Source: Aminithiophilus ramosus
GTDB lineage: Bacteria > Synergistota > Synergistia > Synergistales > Aminithiophilaceae
Length of the DNA: 64,000 nucleotides
Assembly: GCF_018069705.1 (NCBI RefSeq)
Contig: NZ_CP072943.1
Coordinates: 1,415,260-1,479,259, forward strand
Direction: 5' to 3'
Shown: piece by piece, positions 41,890-52,175 of the stretch
Position numbering within the stretch: position 1 is the stretch's first letter
Layout: each line of letters begins with the position of its first letter
Position numbers and translations under genes: made by a program
Notes under the pieces: generated by a model
Databases searched by the model: none
What the model saw: only the letters and a program-made list of their open reading frames with translations
What the model was told of the DNA's origin: nothing

Positions 41890-43870
41890 AAGGGTTGATA
41901 TTGTTGCTCATAAATCCGTTACAGAAGATTTGGTTGCAGAATTGCAGCAAATGGGTTTTTGTGAACAAATCAAAGAGGTAAATGACCAATCAATAGAGAC
42001 AACAAAAAAAGACCTTCAGGAAAATGACTTCGAAAATGTCCAGGCCGAAATTAAATTTCTTCTCAGATTTTTGGAGCCAAAGTACAAAGACGATGGCGGG
42101 ATAGGAAAGATGCTATCCCCAAAACCCAAATATAAATTAAATGAGCTGCAGTGTCTTTTTAACAACAACATGATTCCTGCTCTATCTGAAGAAATAAGGA
42201 AAATGGAAAAAGAGTCTTCTAATTTAAGGTCAAAAGAAACTTTCTTGAAGACGACAAGAGATGTTTTGGTTAATTTTAGTGGCATGAGCTTCCCCCTTGC
42301 TTTTTTTAGTCAAGGTACAGCTAAGGTTCATGGAATACTTGGATCTGTAGCTACATCTCAATTTGTTGGACTTAAAGATTTTGTGGCTTCACTAGATAGT
42401 GATTTAGTGGATTTTTATTCTAGTGAATCTAAAAAAAACGACAAAGAAACATATTTGGCTATAGTGTATAGCAAAGAAATAGAAAGAGAGATTTTGGACG
42501 CTTGCGCTCAATTTGGTTTATCTAGGATAGATCTTGACGAGAGTTTGGTGGATTTCCCAGAAAAAGAAAAAAAAATGATCGCTAGGTCTTTAGAAATTAT
42601 TGAAAAACAAAATATTCAAGCGGAAGATAGAGCTGTATCGCTTGCTGACAAATGGGTGCCTAAGCTTCGCTTGCTTTCTGATTATCTTTCAGTTTTAGCT
42701 GATCGCTTTGAGGTTGTCAAAGGGGCCGGATCTACTGAGAAGATCGTTTTTTTAAGTTTTTGGATTCCAGAAAAGAGCATTCTAAGCTTTAAAAATAAAA
42801 TAAAGCGGTTTGAAAATTTAATAGACTATAGAATATCGGATCCGGATAAAACGGACAAACCACCTGTTCTTTTGGATAATAGTGGTTTTTTTGGGGCCTA
42901 TGAGCCATTGACTAGTCTCTATGGGGCTCCGGCCTACGGATCTATCGACCCAACTTCGTTAATGGCTCCTTTTTTCTTTGTTTTTTTTGGAATGTGTTTA
43001 GGGGACGGCGGTTATGGTCTCCTTCTCGCATTTGTGTTTTTCGGTGCCATTAAAAAGTATCACATGGTCGGAGATTCCAGGCGTTTTTTCTCTATTTTGG
43101 GATTGGGTGGAATTTCCACCATTTTTATGGGTATGGTTACTGGCTCATGGCTTGGGGATATGATTGATGTGTTCCCTTTTCTAGCTTTTTTGGCCCCCAT
43201 AAAGAATGCTCCTGCGTTCCTTGATCCCCTGAATGATCCGATTACATTTTTGATTATATCTCTTGCTTTGGGTGTAATCCAAATTTTGTATGGACTTTCT
43301 GTTGCGCTGATTCATAACTTCAAAAAAGGCGATAAAGTGGCAGCTTTTGCTGATCAAGGTGGATGGATTGCTCTTTTAGTGGGTATACTTCTTTACGCTG
43401 GTGGATTGAGTGGCTTCTTGGGTGGGACCCTCGCTTCGCTGGGCAAAGTGCTTGGTTGGGGCGGCGTGGTGATCCTGGTCGCGACTCAGGGAAGGCACAA
43501 GCCGACGATCGTGGGTAAAATCGTTTCGGGAGTGCTCAGCCTCTACAACCTGACATCCTATCTCGGCGATGTCCTCAGTTACAGTCGTCTTCTCGCTCTC
43601 GGTCTTGCGTCGTCCGCCGTTGCCATGATCATCAACATGTTGTCTGATCTTGTTGGCGGTGTTCCTTACGTGGGTTGGATCTTTGGGGCTCTTATTTTCG
43701 TCGGTGGCCACCTCTTCAATTTGGCCATCAATGTCCTGGGAGCCTTTGTCCACTCGCTCCGCCTTCAGTACGTCGAGTTTTTCAGCAAGTTCTATGTCTC
43801 TGGAGGGCGCACCTTCGACCCTCTCCGCTATCGGACCGATCACGTCACCATCTGTGAAGGGGCAGAGTAG
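41870..43870 (+). CDS. ntpI: V-type ATPase subunit I (membrane stator)
   Basis: 666-aa stator subunit: a soluble coiled-coil N-terminal half (residues about 1-330) and a membrane half with seven or eight helices (from LMAPFFFVFFGMCLGDGGYG on). LSYSRLLALGLASSAVAMIIN near the C-terminus holds the conserved Arg facing the K ring. The sequence up to about 43,420 uses A/T-ending codons heavily; after GKVLGWGGVVILV it switches sharply to the GC-rich usage of its neighbours. The reading frame is intact, so the protein is probably functional despite this mosaic. Confidence 0.92.
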   Translation: MAIASFKRVDIVAHKSVTEDLVAELQQMGFCEQIKEVNDQSIETTKKDLQENDFENVQAEIKFLLRFLEPKYKDDGGIGKMLSPKPKYKLNELQCLFNNNMIPALSEEIRKMEKESSNLRSKETFLKTTRDVLVNFSGMSFPLAFFSQGTAKVHGILGSVATSQFVGLKDFVASLDSDLVDFYSSESKKNDKETYLAIVYSKEIEREILDACAQFGLSRIDLDESLVDFPEKEKKMIARSLEIIEKQNIQAEDRAVSLADKWVPKLRLLSDYLSVLADRFEVVKGAGSTEKIVFLSFWIPEKSILSFKNKIKRFENLIDYRISDPDKTDKPPVLLDNSGFFGAYEPLTSLYGAPAYGSIDPTSLMAPFFFVFFGMCLGDGGYGLLLAFVFFGAIKKYHMVGDSRRFFSILGLGGISTIFMGMVTGSWLGDMIDVFPFLAFLAPIKNAPAFLDPLNDPITFLIISLALGVIQILYGLSVALIHNFKKGDKVAAFADQGGWIALLVGILLYAGGLSGFLGGTLASLGKVLGWGGVVILVATQGRHKPTIVGKIVSGVLSLYNLTSYLGDVLSYSRLLALGLASSAVAMIINMLSDLVGGVPYVGWIFGALIFVGGHLFNLAINVLGAFVHSLRLQYVEFFSKFYVSGGRTFDPLRYRTDHVTICEGAE

Positions 43871-43913
43871 CCTCCAACTGTTGGTATCCTACATCTTTGA
43901 GGGGAGTGCTTGA

Positions 43914-44396
<483 letters not shown>

Positions 44397-44416
44397 CTGC
44401 GGCGGAGGAGATTCCG

Positions 44417-44998
44417 ATGTCTCTCGCCGACATTAAAAAAAGGATCGAAAAAGACGCCAAGCAGGAGGCTCTATCTTTGTTGGCCAAGGCCGATGCCCAG
44501 GCCAAGGTTGTCCTACAGGAAGCCGCGGAGGCGGCCGTCCAGATGGAGAACAACCTCAGAGCTAAGTTGGCCAAGGATGAACCCGAAATTTTTCGCCGGC
44601 GTGACGTTGTCGCTCGTCTTGATGTGCGAAAAGTAGACCTGGGTGCGAAACAGGAACTTATCGATCAGTCCTTTACTGAGGCTTTAAAAAAGCTACAAAG
44701 CATGGATAAGAAGAAATATATGAGTTTTTGTGGAAAGCTTCTGGAAAAAGCTATAGTTACAGGTGATGAGTTTTTTATCGTCGGGCAGGAAGAGAAAAAT
44801 CTCGATTCTGCATGGCTTGAGAGTTTTAACCAGAAAAACACGACTCGACTCGTCTTTGCTGAAAATAGACTTCCTATCAAAGGCGGTTTCATCCTTCGTC
44901 GTGGTCTGGTTGATGTTAATTGCTCTTTCGAGATGCTGGTCCGTTCCCTGCGCGAGGAACTCGAGAAGGACGTTGTGACACGTCTCTTTTCGAGTTGA
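44417..44998 (+). CDS. ntpE: V-type ATPase subunit E (peripheral stalk)
   Basis: 193-aa protein with a helical N-terminus (KKRIEKDAKQEALSLLAKAD) that would pair with subunit H, and an alpha/beta C-terminal head ending FILRRGLVDVNCSFEMLV. The middle (about 44,640-44,780) is AT-richer than the ends. 20 nt after ntpK. Confidence 0.88.
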   Translation: MSLADIKKRIEKDAKQEALSLLAKADAQAKVVLQEAAEAAVQMENNLRAKLAKDEPEIFRRRDVVARLDVRKVDLGAKQELIDQSFTEALKKLQSMDKKKYMSFCGKLLEKAIVTGDEFFIVGQEEKNLDSAWLESFNQKNTTRLVFAENRLPIKGGFILRRGLVDVNCSFEMLVRSLREELEKDVVTRLFSS

Positions 44999-45015
44999 TC
45001 CGGGGAGGTGAGGTG

Positions 45016-46029
45016 ATGGCCCAATCGGAGCGTTACGGCTATGCCGTTTCGAGGCTCCGTGCTATGGAGAGTCGCTTTATCGAGTCATCCCTTATGCAAC
45101 GTATGCTCGATAGCGACGATCTCTCTGGGGCTCTAAAAGTGTTGGGAGAGACCGGCTACGTTCAGTGGATGGCTGATAGTGGCGGAGAGGGACATTTTGA
45201 CCGTATCGTGGAGGCCGAGCTCGATTATGTCCTCCGAGAAGCGCAACATTTCGTGCCCGATTTGCAACTCGTCGACCTCTATCGGCTTCCTTACGATTTC
45301 CACAACGTCAAAGTCATCCTGAAGAGCCTCTTTCGTAAGGCTTCGGGCGAGGTAAGGCGGTGGGATCTTCTCTCCTCTCTCGGTACGGTGCCGTCCGACG
45401 ATTTGATCACGGCTATTGAAAGTGAAGACTACCGAATGCTTCCTTTCGGACTGGCCGCTGTCGTTCCGGCTTGCATCGCCCTATGGGATCAGAACGGAAC
45501 GCTTCCTGAAATCGAGAGGCGCATCGATGCTCAGCTTTTCCGGACCATGATGGCTTTGGGGCGCGAGGTCCCTTCCGAAGGGATCTCCGATTGGATCTCC
45601 GCCCGCATCGACGCCGAAAATGTTCGTAATTTGGGAAGGCTGAAGAGAACGGGTACGGATCTTTCCAAGGTTCGCCTCTTTCTCCACGATGAAGGACATG
45701 TACCGGTGGACCATCTGCTGTCCATCTACAGCGAACCCTTCGAGTTCTGGAGCAGGTCCCTTGCCTTTACGGCAGTGGGACCCACTCTGATCAGTCTCTC
45801 CGCAAGGGGGTCCGATCTGGGGCTTCTCCTGGTAGAGATGGAGAAAATGTTGGATGACTATGTCTCTTCAGCCATCCATCCCTATCGTTATAGCCCCTTC
45901 GCTCCGGAGAACGTTCTTCGCTATCTGTGGATGAAGGAAATGGAGACGAAAAACGTTCGGATTCTTCTCGTAGGTAAGAGCAACGGGGCTGAAAAGGAAC
46001 TTCTAAGGGGGTTGCTTCGCCATGTTTAA
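45016..46029 (+). CDS. ntpC: V-type ATPase subunit C (central shaft base, AhaC type)
   Basis: 337-aa, all-helical subunit linking the D/F shaft to the K ring. YGYAVSRLRAMESRFI at the N-terminus, RLPYDFHNVKVILKSLFR, and the C-terminal segment PFAPENVLRYLWMKEMETKN are typical. ATG after GGGGAGGTGAGGT; an open stretch upstream belongs to ntpE's other frame. It overlaps ntpF by 8 nt. Confidence 0.9.
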   Translation: MAQSERYGYAVSRLRAMESRFIESSLMQRMLDSDDLSGALKVLGETGYVQWMADSGGEGHFDRIVEAELDYVLREAQHFVPDLQLVDLYRLPYDFHNVKVILKSLFRKASGEVRRWDLLSSLGTVPSDDLITAIESEDYRMLPFGLAAVVPACIALWDQNGTLPEIERRIDAQLFRTMMALGREVPSEGISDWISARIDAENVRNLGRLKRTGTDLSKVRLFLHDEGHVPVDHLLSIYSEPFEFWSRSLAFTAVGPTLISLSARGSDLGLLLVEMEKMLDDYVSSAIHPYRYSPFAPENVLRYLWMKEMETKNVRILLVGKSNGAEKELLRGLLRHV

Positions 46030-46360
46030 GGAAAGCGATCTCAAGCTTGCCGTTGTCGGAGACTACGAGAGCGCTCTCCCCTTTCAATCCGTCGGAGTGG
46101 AGCCTCACTATGTAGACGGAGAAAAACGGTCCGAATTTCCCTCCCTGATAGCCGGACTGGCTCGTTCCGGTTATGCCGTCATCTTCCTTCTGGAAGATCT
46201 CTATTTCCAGCACAAAGCGTTGATCGACGAGCTCAACGAGCAGCATTCCGTGGCCATCATCCCCATCCCCGGACTTAAGGGATCGCAGGGGGTCGGCATC
46301 AACTCCATCAAAGACAGCGTCGAGCGCGCCGTCGGCATGGACATCTTTTCCGTTCAGTAA
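46022..46360 (+). CDS. ntpF: V-type ATPase subunit F
   Basis: 112-aa small shaft subunit: KLAVVGDYESALPFQSVGVE, then AVIFLLEDLYFQH and the C-terminal GINSIKDSVERAVGMDI. Follows subunit C with overlap, as in other bacterial V-ATPase operons. Note that E. hirae calls the equivalent gene ntpG; naming varies. Confidence 0.85.
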   Translation: MFKESDLKLAVVGDYESALPFQSVGVEPHYVDGEKRSEFPSLIAGLARSGYAVIFLLEDLYFQHKALIDELNEQHSVAIIPIPGLKGSQGVGINSIKDSVERAVGMDIFSVQ

Positions 46361-46384
46361 AGACAGGGCTGGAGGCGATACAGA

Positions 46385-48178
46385 GTGGCCAACGACAAGA
46401 TCATAAAAGGGTCCATCGCTAAAATATCAGGTCCTCTCGTCGTGGCCGAGGGCATGGCGGGAGCTTGCATGTTTGACGTCGTTCGCGTGGGGGATATGGG
46501 GCTCGTCGGAGAGATCATCGAGCTCCGAGGCGAGACGGCCTCCGTCCAGGTCTACGAGGAGACGTCGGGGCTCATGCCGGGCGAACCGGTCACGAGCACG
46601 GCCGAGCCGTTGAGCGTTGAGCTCGGGCCCGGACTCATCGAACAGTTTTACGACGGCATACAGAGACCTCTCCGTCTCATCGAAGAGGTAGCGGGAAGCT
46701 CGTTCATCCCCCGCGGCATTTCCGTCCCGTCCATAGACAGGACTCGCAAGTGGGCTTTCGTTCCCAAGGTGAAAAAGGGCGATCGCGTTGCGGCAGGAGA
46801 CGTCCTTGGCGTCGTCCAGGAGACGGTCCTCGTCGAACACCGCATCCTCGTCCCGCAGGGCCTTGCCGGCGAGGTGAGTGAGATCCGTGCCGGAGAGTTC
46901 ACCGTCGAGGAGACCGTCGCCGTCATTAAGGACGGAGCCGAGAAGACGAACGTCACCATGCTGCGGAGGTGGCCTGTCCGTGTCGGACGTCCCGTGGCCA
47001 GGCGCCTTCCTCCCGTCGTTCCTCTCTCGACGGGACAGCGCGTCGTCGACATGCTCTTTCCCATCGCCCGAGGGGGAACGGCCTGCGTTCCTGGGCCTTT
47101 CGGATCGGGCAAGACCGTCATCCAGCATCAGCTGGCCAAGTGGGCCGACGCTGAGATCGTCGTCTACGTCGGCTGCGGCGAGCGGGGCAACGAGATGACC
47201 GACGTCCTTCTCGAGTTCCCCGAGCTGGAAGATCCCCGTTCGGGACAGCCTCTGATGAAGAGGACCGTCCTCATTGCCAACACCTCCAACATGCCCGTGG
47301 CCGCCCGAGAGGCCTCCATGTACACGGGGATCACCATCGCCGAGTACTATCGGGATATGGGCTACTCCGTGGCTCTCATGGCCGATTCCACCTCGCGTTG
47401 GGCCGAGGCGCTGAGGGAAATGTCGAGTCGCCTCGAGGAGATGCCTGGCGAAGAGGGGTACCCGGCCTATCTGGGAACTCGCCTCGCCTCTTTCTACGAG
47501 CGGGCGGGAAGGGCCGTCTGCCTCGGTTCCGACGGAAGGGAGGGTGCCATCAGCGCCATCGGTGCCGTCTCCCCCCCGGGAGGAGACCTTTCGGAGCCCG
47601 TCACGCAGAACACGTTGCGCGTCAGCAAGGTATTCTGGGGGCTTGACGCCACGTTGGCCTATCAGCGCCACTTCCCGGCCATCAATTGGCTCGACAGCTA
47701 CTCCCTCTATGCGGAAAAGCTCGGAGAGTACTGGGATGCCCGTTACGAAGGGGAGTGGAGTGTCTTCCGAATCGAGGCCATGTCCCTCCTTGAGGACGAG
47801 AACGGTCTGAAGGAAATCGTCCGCCTCGTCGGTATCGACGCTCTCTCCAAAGAGGAGCGCATGGTCCTCGAGACGGCCAAGTCTCTCCGGGAGGACTTCC
47901 TCCATCAGAACGCCTTCCACGAAATCGACACCTATGCCTCCATGGACAAACAGTTCCGCATGCTCCGCAACATCCTTGTCTTCCACCATCTGGCCATGGA
48001 TGCCCTGAAGCGGGGGGCTCTTCTCAAGGAAGTCTTCGATCTTCCCATTCGTGACCGCATCTCCCGTATGCGCTATCTCGAAGAGGCCAAGCTGGAAGAT
48101 CTGGACCGACTGGAAGAAGAGCTGAAGCAGGTTTTCGGCGATCTTCTCTCCGCTGGAGGTGAGAGCGATGTTGCCTAG
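46385..48178 (+). CDS. ntpA: V-type ATPase catalytic subunit A
   Basis: 597-aa catalytic subunit. Walker A is GPFGSGKT (family usually GxFGxGKT), preceded by the extra bulge domain characteristic of A subunits (residues about 110-190: [17 protein letters not shown]). [19 protein letters not shown] carries the catalytic Glu, and [30 protein letters not shown] is strongly conserved. GTG start. It overlaps ntpB by 11 nt. Confidence 0.96.
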   Translation: MANDKIIKGSIAKISGPLVVAEGMAGACMFDVVRVGDMGLVGEIIELRGETASVQVYEETSGLMPGEPVTSTAEPLSVELGPGLIEQFYDGIQRPLRLIEEVAGSSFIPRGISVPSIDRTRKWAFVPKVKKGDRVAAGDVLGVVQETVLVEHRILVPQGLAGEVSEIRAGEFTVEETVAVIKDGAEKTNVTMLRRWPVRVGRPVARRLPPVVPLSTGQRVVDMLFPIARGGTACVPGPFGSGKTVIQHQLAKWADAEIVVYVGCGERGNEMTDVLLEFPELEDPRSGQPLMKRTVLIANTSNMPVAAREASMYTGITIAEYYRDMGYSVALMADSTSRWAEALREMSSRLEEMPGEEGYPAYLGTRLASFYERAGRAVCLGSDGREGAISAIGAVSPPGGDLSEPVTQNTLRVSKVFWGLDATLAYQRHFPAINWLDSYSLYAEKLGEYWDARYEGEWSVFRIEAMSLLEDENGLKEIVRLVGIDALSKEERMVLETAKSLREDFLHQNAFHEIDTYASMDKQFRMLRNILVFHHLAMDALKRGALLKEVFDLPIRDRISRMRYLEEAKLEDLDRLEEELKQVFGDLLSAGGESDVA

Positions 48179-49586
48179 GGAGTACAGGACCATCTCCGAT
48201 CTTTCCGGACCTCTCATGATCGTCGAAAAGGTGCGCGATGTGCGCTACGACGAGCTGGTCGAGATTGAGCTTTCCAACGGCGAACGCCGCAGGGGGCGGG
48301 TCCTCGAGATCACGACCGATCGGGCCATGGTACAGGTTTTCGAGGGAACGAGCGGTATCGACGTCGCCAGCACAAAAGTCCGCTTCCTGGGAAAGGTGCT
48401 CACGCTTCCCGTGGCGCGTGACATGTTGGGCCGTATTTTCAACGGCCGAGGCGAGCCCATCGACGACGGGGCCCCGGTCATCCCCGAAAAATCTCTTGAC
48501 GTCAATGGAAATCCCATGAACCCCTTCTCGCGGGATTACCCTTCCGAGTTCATTCAAACGGGGATTTCCACCATCGACGGCATGAACCCTCTCGTACGCG
48601 GCCAGAAGCTTCCCATCTTCTCGGGAAGCGGCATGCCCCATAACCGCATCGCTGCCCAGATCGCCCGCCAGGCGACCGTCATCAGCGGCCACGAAGAGTT
48701 CGCCGTCGTCTTCGCCGCCATGGGTATCACCTTTGAAGAGGCCTCCTTCTTCATGGAAGATTTCCGGAAGACCGGCGCCATCGAACGGACGGCGATGTTC
48801 GTCAACCTGGCCGATGACCCTGCCATCGAGCGAATCACGACGCCTCGTCTGGCCCTGACGACGGCCGAGTATCTGGCCTTCGAGAAGGACATGCAGGTTC
48901 TCGTCATCCTGACCGATTTCACCAACTACTGCGAGGCCCTGCGTGAGATTTCGGCGGCCCGCAAAGAGGTCCCGGGGCGCCGCGGTTTCCCGGGCTACCT
49001 CTACACGGACCTGGCGACTCTCTACGAGAGGGCCGGCCGTCTCAAGGGCAAAAAGGGATCGATCACCCAGTTCCCGATCCTGACCATGCCGGAGGATGAC
49101 AAAACCCATCCCATTCCCGACCTGACGGGCTACATCACCGAGGGGCAGATCATCCTGGGACGCCCGCTCCACCGCAAGGGCATTTTCCCTCCCGTCGATG
49201 TCATGCCCTCCCTTTCCCGCCTCAAGGACAAGGGCATCGGAGCCGGCAAGACGCGTGAGGACCATGCCGACCTGATGAACCAGCTCTTTGCCGCCTACGC
49301 CCGAGGAAAAGAGGCCAAGGAGCTTGCCGTCATACTCGGCGAGGGAGCCCTGACGGAAGAGGACAAGGCCTTTGCCCGCTTCTCCGATGCCTTTGAAGAT
49401 CGCTATGTTCGTCAGGGTGAGTATGAAAATCGCACCATCGAAGAGACCTTGGGCCTTGGATGGGAGCTTCTCGCTCTCATTCCCGTCAAGGAGCTCAAGC
49501 GGGTTCGCGATGCCTACATCGAAAAGTATCTTCAGCCGATTCTCCAGGAAAAAGAGGAAAAAAATCCTTCTTCCGTAAAGGCTTGA
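48168..49586 (+). CDS. ntpB: V-type ATPase regulatory subunit B
   Basis: 472-aa non-catalytic subunit: [22 protein letters not shown]-like region ([14 protein letters not shown]), [19 protein letters not shown] in place of a P-loop, and [21 protein letters not shown]. Start is ATG 48168, 7 nt after GGAGGTGA; three extra codons upstream are open but lack an RBS. Ends with a Lys/Glu-rich tail. Confidence 0.96.
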   Translation: MLPREYRTISDLSGPLMIVEKVRDVRYDELVEIELSNGERRRGRVLEITTDRAMVQVFEGTSGIDVASTKVRFLGKVLTLPVARDMLGRIFNGRGEPIDDGAPVIPEKSLDVNGNPMNPFSRDYPSEFIQTGISTIDGMNPLVRGQKLPIFSGSGMPHNRIAAQIARQATVISGHEEFAVVFAAMGITFEEASFFMEDFRKTGAIERTAMFVNLADDPAIERITTPRLALTTAEYLAFEKDMQVLVILTDFTNYCEALREISAARKEVPGRRGFPGYLYTDLATLYERAGRLKGKKGSITQFPILTMPEDDKTHPIPDLTGYITEGQIILGRPLHRKGIFPPVDVMPSLSRLKDKGIGAGKTREDHADLMNQLFAAYARGKEAKELAVILGEGALTEEDKAFARFSDAFEDRYVRQGEYENRTIEETLGLGWELLALIPVKELKRVRDAYIEKYLQPILQEKEEKNPSSVKA

Positions 49587-49597
49587 GGTGAGGCCCG

Positions 49598-50224
49598 ATG
49601 GCAAAGCGACTTAGCGTCAACCCCAACAGGATGGAGCTCTCAAGGCTCAAAAAGCGTCTTGTCGTCGCCAAACGGGGACATAAGCTGCTCAAGGACAAGC
49701 AGGACGCTCTGATCAAGGCTTTCCTGGAAAGGGCGCGTCAAGTCAAGGCCCTCCGGGAAGAGCTGGAGAAAGAGCTGGCCCTCTGTTACCAGAGCTTCCT
49801 TCTCGCCCGTGCCCAGACGCTTCCCGTCATGCTTGAGCAGGCCCTCATGATCTCTTCGATGCGCTGTCGTGTCGAAGTCGGGCAGCGCAACGTCATGAGT
49901 GTCCTCATTCCCGAGTACGAAGTGCATCAGGAAGGAGAGGGGCTCTCCTATGGCCTGGCGAACACGTCGGGCAGTCTCGATCTCTCGCTGGAGCGTTTTT
50001 CGGCCCTCCTGCCCAGGCTGATTCATCTCGCCGCCGAGGAGAAGGGGCTGAAGCTGATGGCGACGGAGATCGAGAAGACGAGACGGCGCGTTAATGCCCT
50101 TGAACACGTCCTCATCCCCTCCTTCCAGGAAACGGCTCGCTACATAACGATGAAACTCGACGAGCAAGAGCGGGCGGGGTTGAGCCGTCTCATGCGCATC
50201 AAGGAGATTGTACGATCTCATTGA
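49598..50224 (+). CDS. ntpD: V-type ATPase subunit D (central shaft)
   Basis: 208-aa coiled-coil rotor shaft: NPNRMELSRLKKRLVVAKRGHKLL at the N-terminus and EIEKTRRRVNALEHVLIP near the C-terminus are the two family signatures. Last V-ATPase gene; its stop overlaps the next start (TTGA). Confidence 0.95.
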   Translation: MAKRLSVNPNRMELSRLKKRLVVAKRGHKLLKDKQDALIKAFLERARQVKALREELEKELALCYQSFLLARAQTLPVMLEQALMISSMRCRVEVGQRNVMSVLIPEYEVHQEGEGLSYGLANTSGSLDLSLERFSALLPRLIHLAAEEKGLKLMATEIEKTRRRVNALEHVLIPSFQETARYITMKLDEQERAGLSRLMRIKEIVRSH

Positions 50225-50778
50225 CGAAGAAACGATCGGAAGAGGTGGCGGGATTGACCGACGAAGCGGTGTTCGTGCCCTTTGAAGGCCGCCTTCCCTC
50301 GGTGGCGGAGGGAGCTTTTGTGGCTCCCTCCGCCGTTCTTGTGGGGGACGTGGTCATCGAAAAGGGTGCCAGCGTCTGGTTTCATGCGGTGCTGAGAGGA
50401 GATCTTCAGGCGGTTCGAGTGGGTGCCAGAAGTAATGTCCAGGACGGTGCCGTTCTCCACGTGACGAAAGCGCTCCCCGTCGTCATCGGCGAAGACGTGA
50501 CCGTCGGCCATTGTGCTGTGCTGCATGGCTGCCGCATCGGTCGAGGTTCGCTCATCGGCATGTCGGCGACCGTTTTGGATGGGGCGGAGATCGGCGAAGA
50601 ATCGATCGTGGCCGCAGGCTCCGTCGTTTCACCAGGGAAAAAAATTCCATCGCGATCAATGGTCATGGGAGTGCCAGGTAGAGTCGTTAGAGAATTAACA
50701 AAAGACGAAATAAATGATATTCAAGCAAATACGGCGGAATATGTTTGTCTTGCAGCGATTTATTCCGGCCGAGAGTAA
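50221..50778 (+). CDS. Gamma-carbonic-anhydrase-family protein (left-handed beta helix)
   Basis: 185-aa hexapeptide-repeat protein. The fold is read from repeats such as ARSNVQDGAVLHV and GEDVTVGHCAVLHGC, with the zinc-ligand histidines in LHV and GHCAVLHGC. Carbonic anhydrase activity is known for some family members, but many are of unknown function. TTG start overlaps ntpD. The last 45 or so codons, from about 50,636, switch to AT-rich usage that continues into cheR on the opposite strand. Confidence 0.85.
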   Translation: MTKKRSEEVAGLTDEAVFVPFEGRLPSVAEGAFVAPSAVLVGDVVIEKGASVWFHAVLRGDLQAVRVGARSNVQDGAVLHVTKALPVVIGEDVTVGHCAVLHGCRIGRGSLIGMSATVLDGAEIGEESIVAAGSVVSPGKKIPSRSMVMGVPGRVVRELTKDEINDIQANTAEYVCLAAIYSGRE

Positions 50779-51557
50779 AGGAAGGGGCCAGCTGACTTAA
50801 AGCCTATCGATCTGTATTCGAATATTTGCTCAGTTGCTCCGACCATCAAAAAACCTCCAGGCTTAAGTGCATCATAGAATTTTTTGTATAGCTTTGATTT
50901 GGTTTCAGGGGAGAAATAAATAACAACATTTCTGCATAATATCAAATCAAAAGAAGACTCATCAAATGCATCCTCTATTAAATTCCCTCTGCGAAAATCG
51001 ACTTTTTGCCGAATGTCGGCGTTGATTCTAACCTTTTCTGAGTCTATCGTAGAAAAATGACGTTTAACCCATTCCGAAGGCGCTCCTGCGATCTGCCTGA
51101 TGTTGTAAATGCCCTCTCTTGCCTTAGCGATCGCGCCTTGGTCAATGTCCATAGCTAAAATTTTAGATTCAAGCCCAAGCTCCGTGGCAAGGATAGCTAA
51201 AGAGTAAGGCTCTTCGCCCGTGGCAGATCCTGCGCTCCATAGTTTTAACTTTTTATTTTTTCGCAAGGCAATGAGATGGGGTATTACATTGTCCTTTAGT
51301 TCCCACCAGCGCTGTGGGTTTCTGAAAAACTCAGACACGTTAATTGTTATATAATCAAGAAAATCTCGGCGTTTCGTTTCATTGTCTTTGATTAGCTTGA
51401 AGTAATCTTCATAGGAGCTGATGCCCCAGCGTTGCATCAACATGTGAACTCTTCGATGAATTTGATACTTATAGGCATTAAGGTCAATGCCTGTAAGCCG
51501 TTGAATCTCGGTTTTGAAGCGTTCGTACTCTGGCGGTGCCGGGTAGTCTTTTTCCAA
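50760..51557 (-). CDS. cheR: Chemotaxis protein methyltransferase CheR
   Basis: 265-aa SAM-dependent enzyme that methylates glutamates of chemoreceptors. The N-terminal helical domain (YERFKTEIQRLTGIDL, YKYQIHRRVHMLMQRW) precedes the catalytic domain with FFRNPQRWWEL, LWSAGSATGEEPYSLA (SAM motif) and DLILCRNVVIYF. The start chosen is TTG 51557, 6 nt after GAGGAGGG; open codons further upstream have no RBS. It stands alone, convergent with the preceding gene (they overlap by 19 nt), with no other chemotaxis gene near. It is markedly AT-rich compared with the flanks. Confidence 0.92.
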   Translation of the reverse strand: MEKDYPAPPEYERFKTEIQRLTGIDLNAYKYQIHRRVHMLMQRWGISSYEDYFKLIKDNETKRRDFLDYITINVSEFFRNPQRWWELKDNVIPHLIALRKNKKLKLWSAGSATGEEPYSLAILATELGLESKILAMDIDQGAIAKAREGIYNIRQIAGAPSEWVKRHFSTIDSEKVRINADIRQKVDFRRGNLIEDAFDESSFDLILCRNVVIYFSPETKSKLYKKFYDALKPGGFLMVGATEQIFEYRSIGFKSAGPFLYSRPE

Positions 51558-51629
51558 CGTTGGCCCTCCTCGAGAGGTCGATTCGACGGCAGACCGCCGA
51601 GCTTTTATTATAAGGATTCTAGCGTTCCT

Positions 51630-51660
51630 TTGCACCTTTCTTCTCTTTTCATGGTAAAAT
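51630..51660 (+). promoter_or_regulatory. Probable rnpB promoter
   Basis: TTGCAC, 19-bp spacer, TAAAAT, 8 bp before the RNA 5' end. The spacer is long; the -10 is the better supported half. Confidence 0.5.
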
Positions 51661-51668
51661 CGTCCCTT

Positions 51669-52003
51669 GAGGGAGTATCACAGGCAGCCGCTGCCCGTCA
51701 GGGGAGAGGAAAGTCCGGGCTCCGCAGGGCGGAGCGCTGGGTAACGCCCAGCAGGTGTGAACCTGGGAAAGTGCCACAGAAACATACCGCCGGTTCAGGC
51801 CGGTAAGGGTGAAAAGGTGAGGTAAGAGCTCACCAGCCGTCGGGTGACCGTCGGGCTAGGCAAACCCCGCTCGGAGCAAGACCGAATAGGGGGGGATGAA
51901 GCGGCCCGCTGACCCCCGGGTACGGTCGCTTGAGGCTGCGCGAGAGCGCAGTCCTAGATAAATGGCTGTCGCATACAGGACCCGGCTTACGGGATACTCC
52001 CTC
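51669..52003 (+). ncRNA. rnpB: RNase P RNA, bacterial class A
   Basis: Catalytic RNA that removes tRNA 5' leaders. The P1 stem is formed by GAGGGAGTATC and GATACTCCCTC at the two ends. Universally conserved elements are present: GAGGAAAGTCCGGGCTCC (CR-I), ACAGAAACATACCGCC, the GGTAAGGGTGAAAAGGTG segment, and AGATAAATGGCTGTC followed by ACAGGACCCGGCTTA (CR-V). About 335 nt. Confidence 0.96.
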
Positions 52004-52073
52004 TAATTGTTTTAAATGAATGAAATGAATCGGCAAAGGCAACGCTGAAGGAATTAAATAATGCTAAAGACCT

Positions 52074-52107
52074 AGGGCCTTGGGAGAAAATTGATTCCAA
52101 AGGCCCA
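52074..52107 (+). terminator. Terminator-like hairpin between rnpB and mraZ
   Basis: GGGCCTTGG pairs with CCAAAGGCCC (one bulge) and is followed by ATTATTTAT. It lies about 70 bp beyond the RNase P RNA and would end rnpB transcription. Confidence 0.55.
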
Positions 52108-52133
52108 TTATTTATGCCTTTGTCATGGTAAGG

Positions 52134-52168
52134 TGGGACAAAGTGGGAGGCTATGGAGGGGAATGGGG
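52134..52168 (+). promoter_or_regulatory. MraZ operator: four TGGGN-type repeats
   Basis: TGGGA, TGGGA, TGGAG and TGGGG start at 52134, 52144, 52154 and 52164, exactly 10 bp apart, immediately before the mraZ start. MraZ is known to repress its own operon by binding such spaced TGGG repeats, so autoregulation of the whole dcw cluster is expected here. Confidence 0.8.
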
Positions 52169-52175
52169 CATAGGC

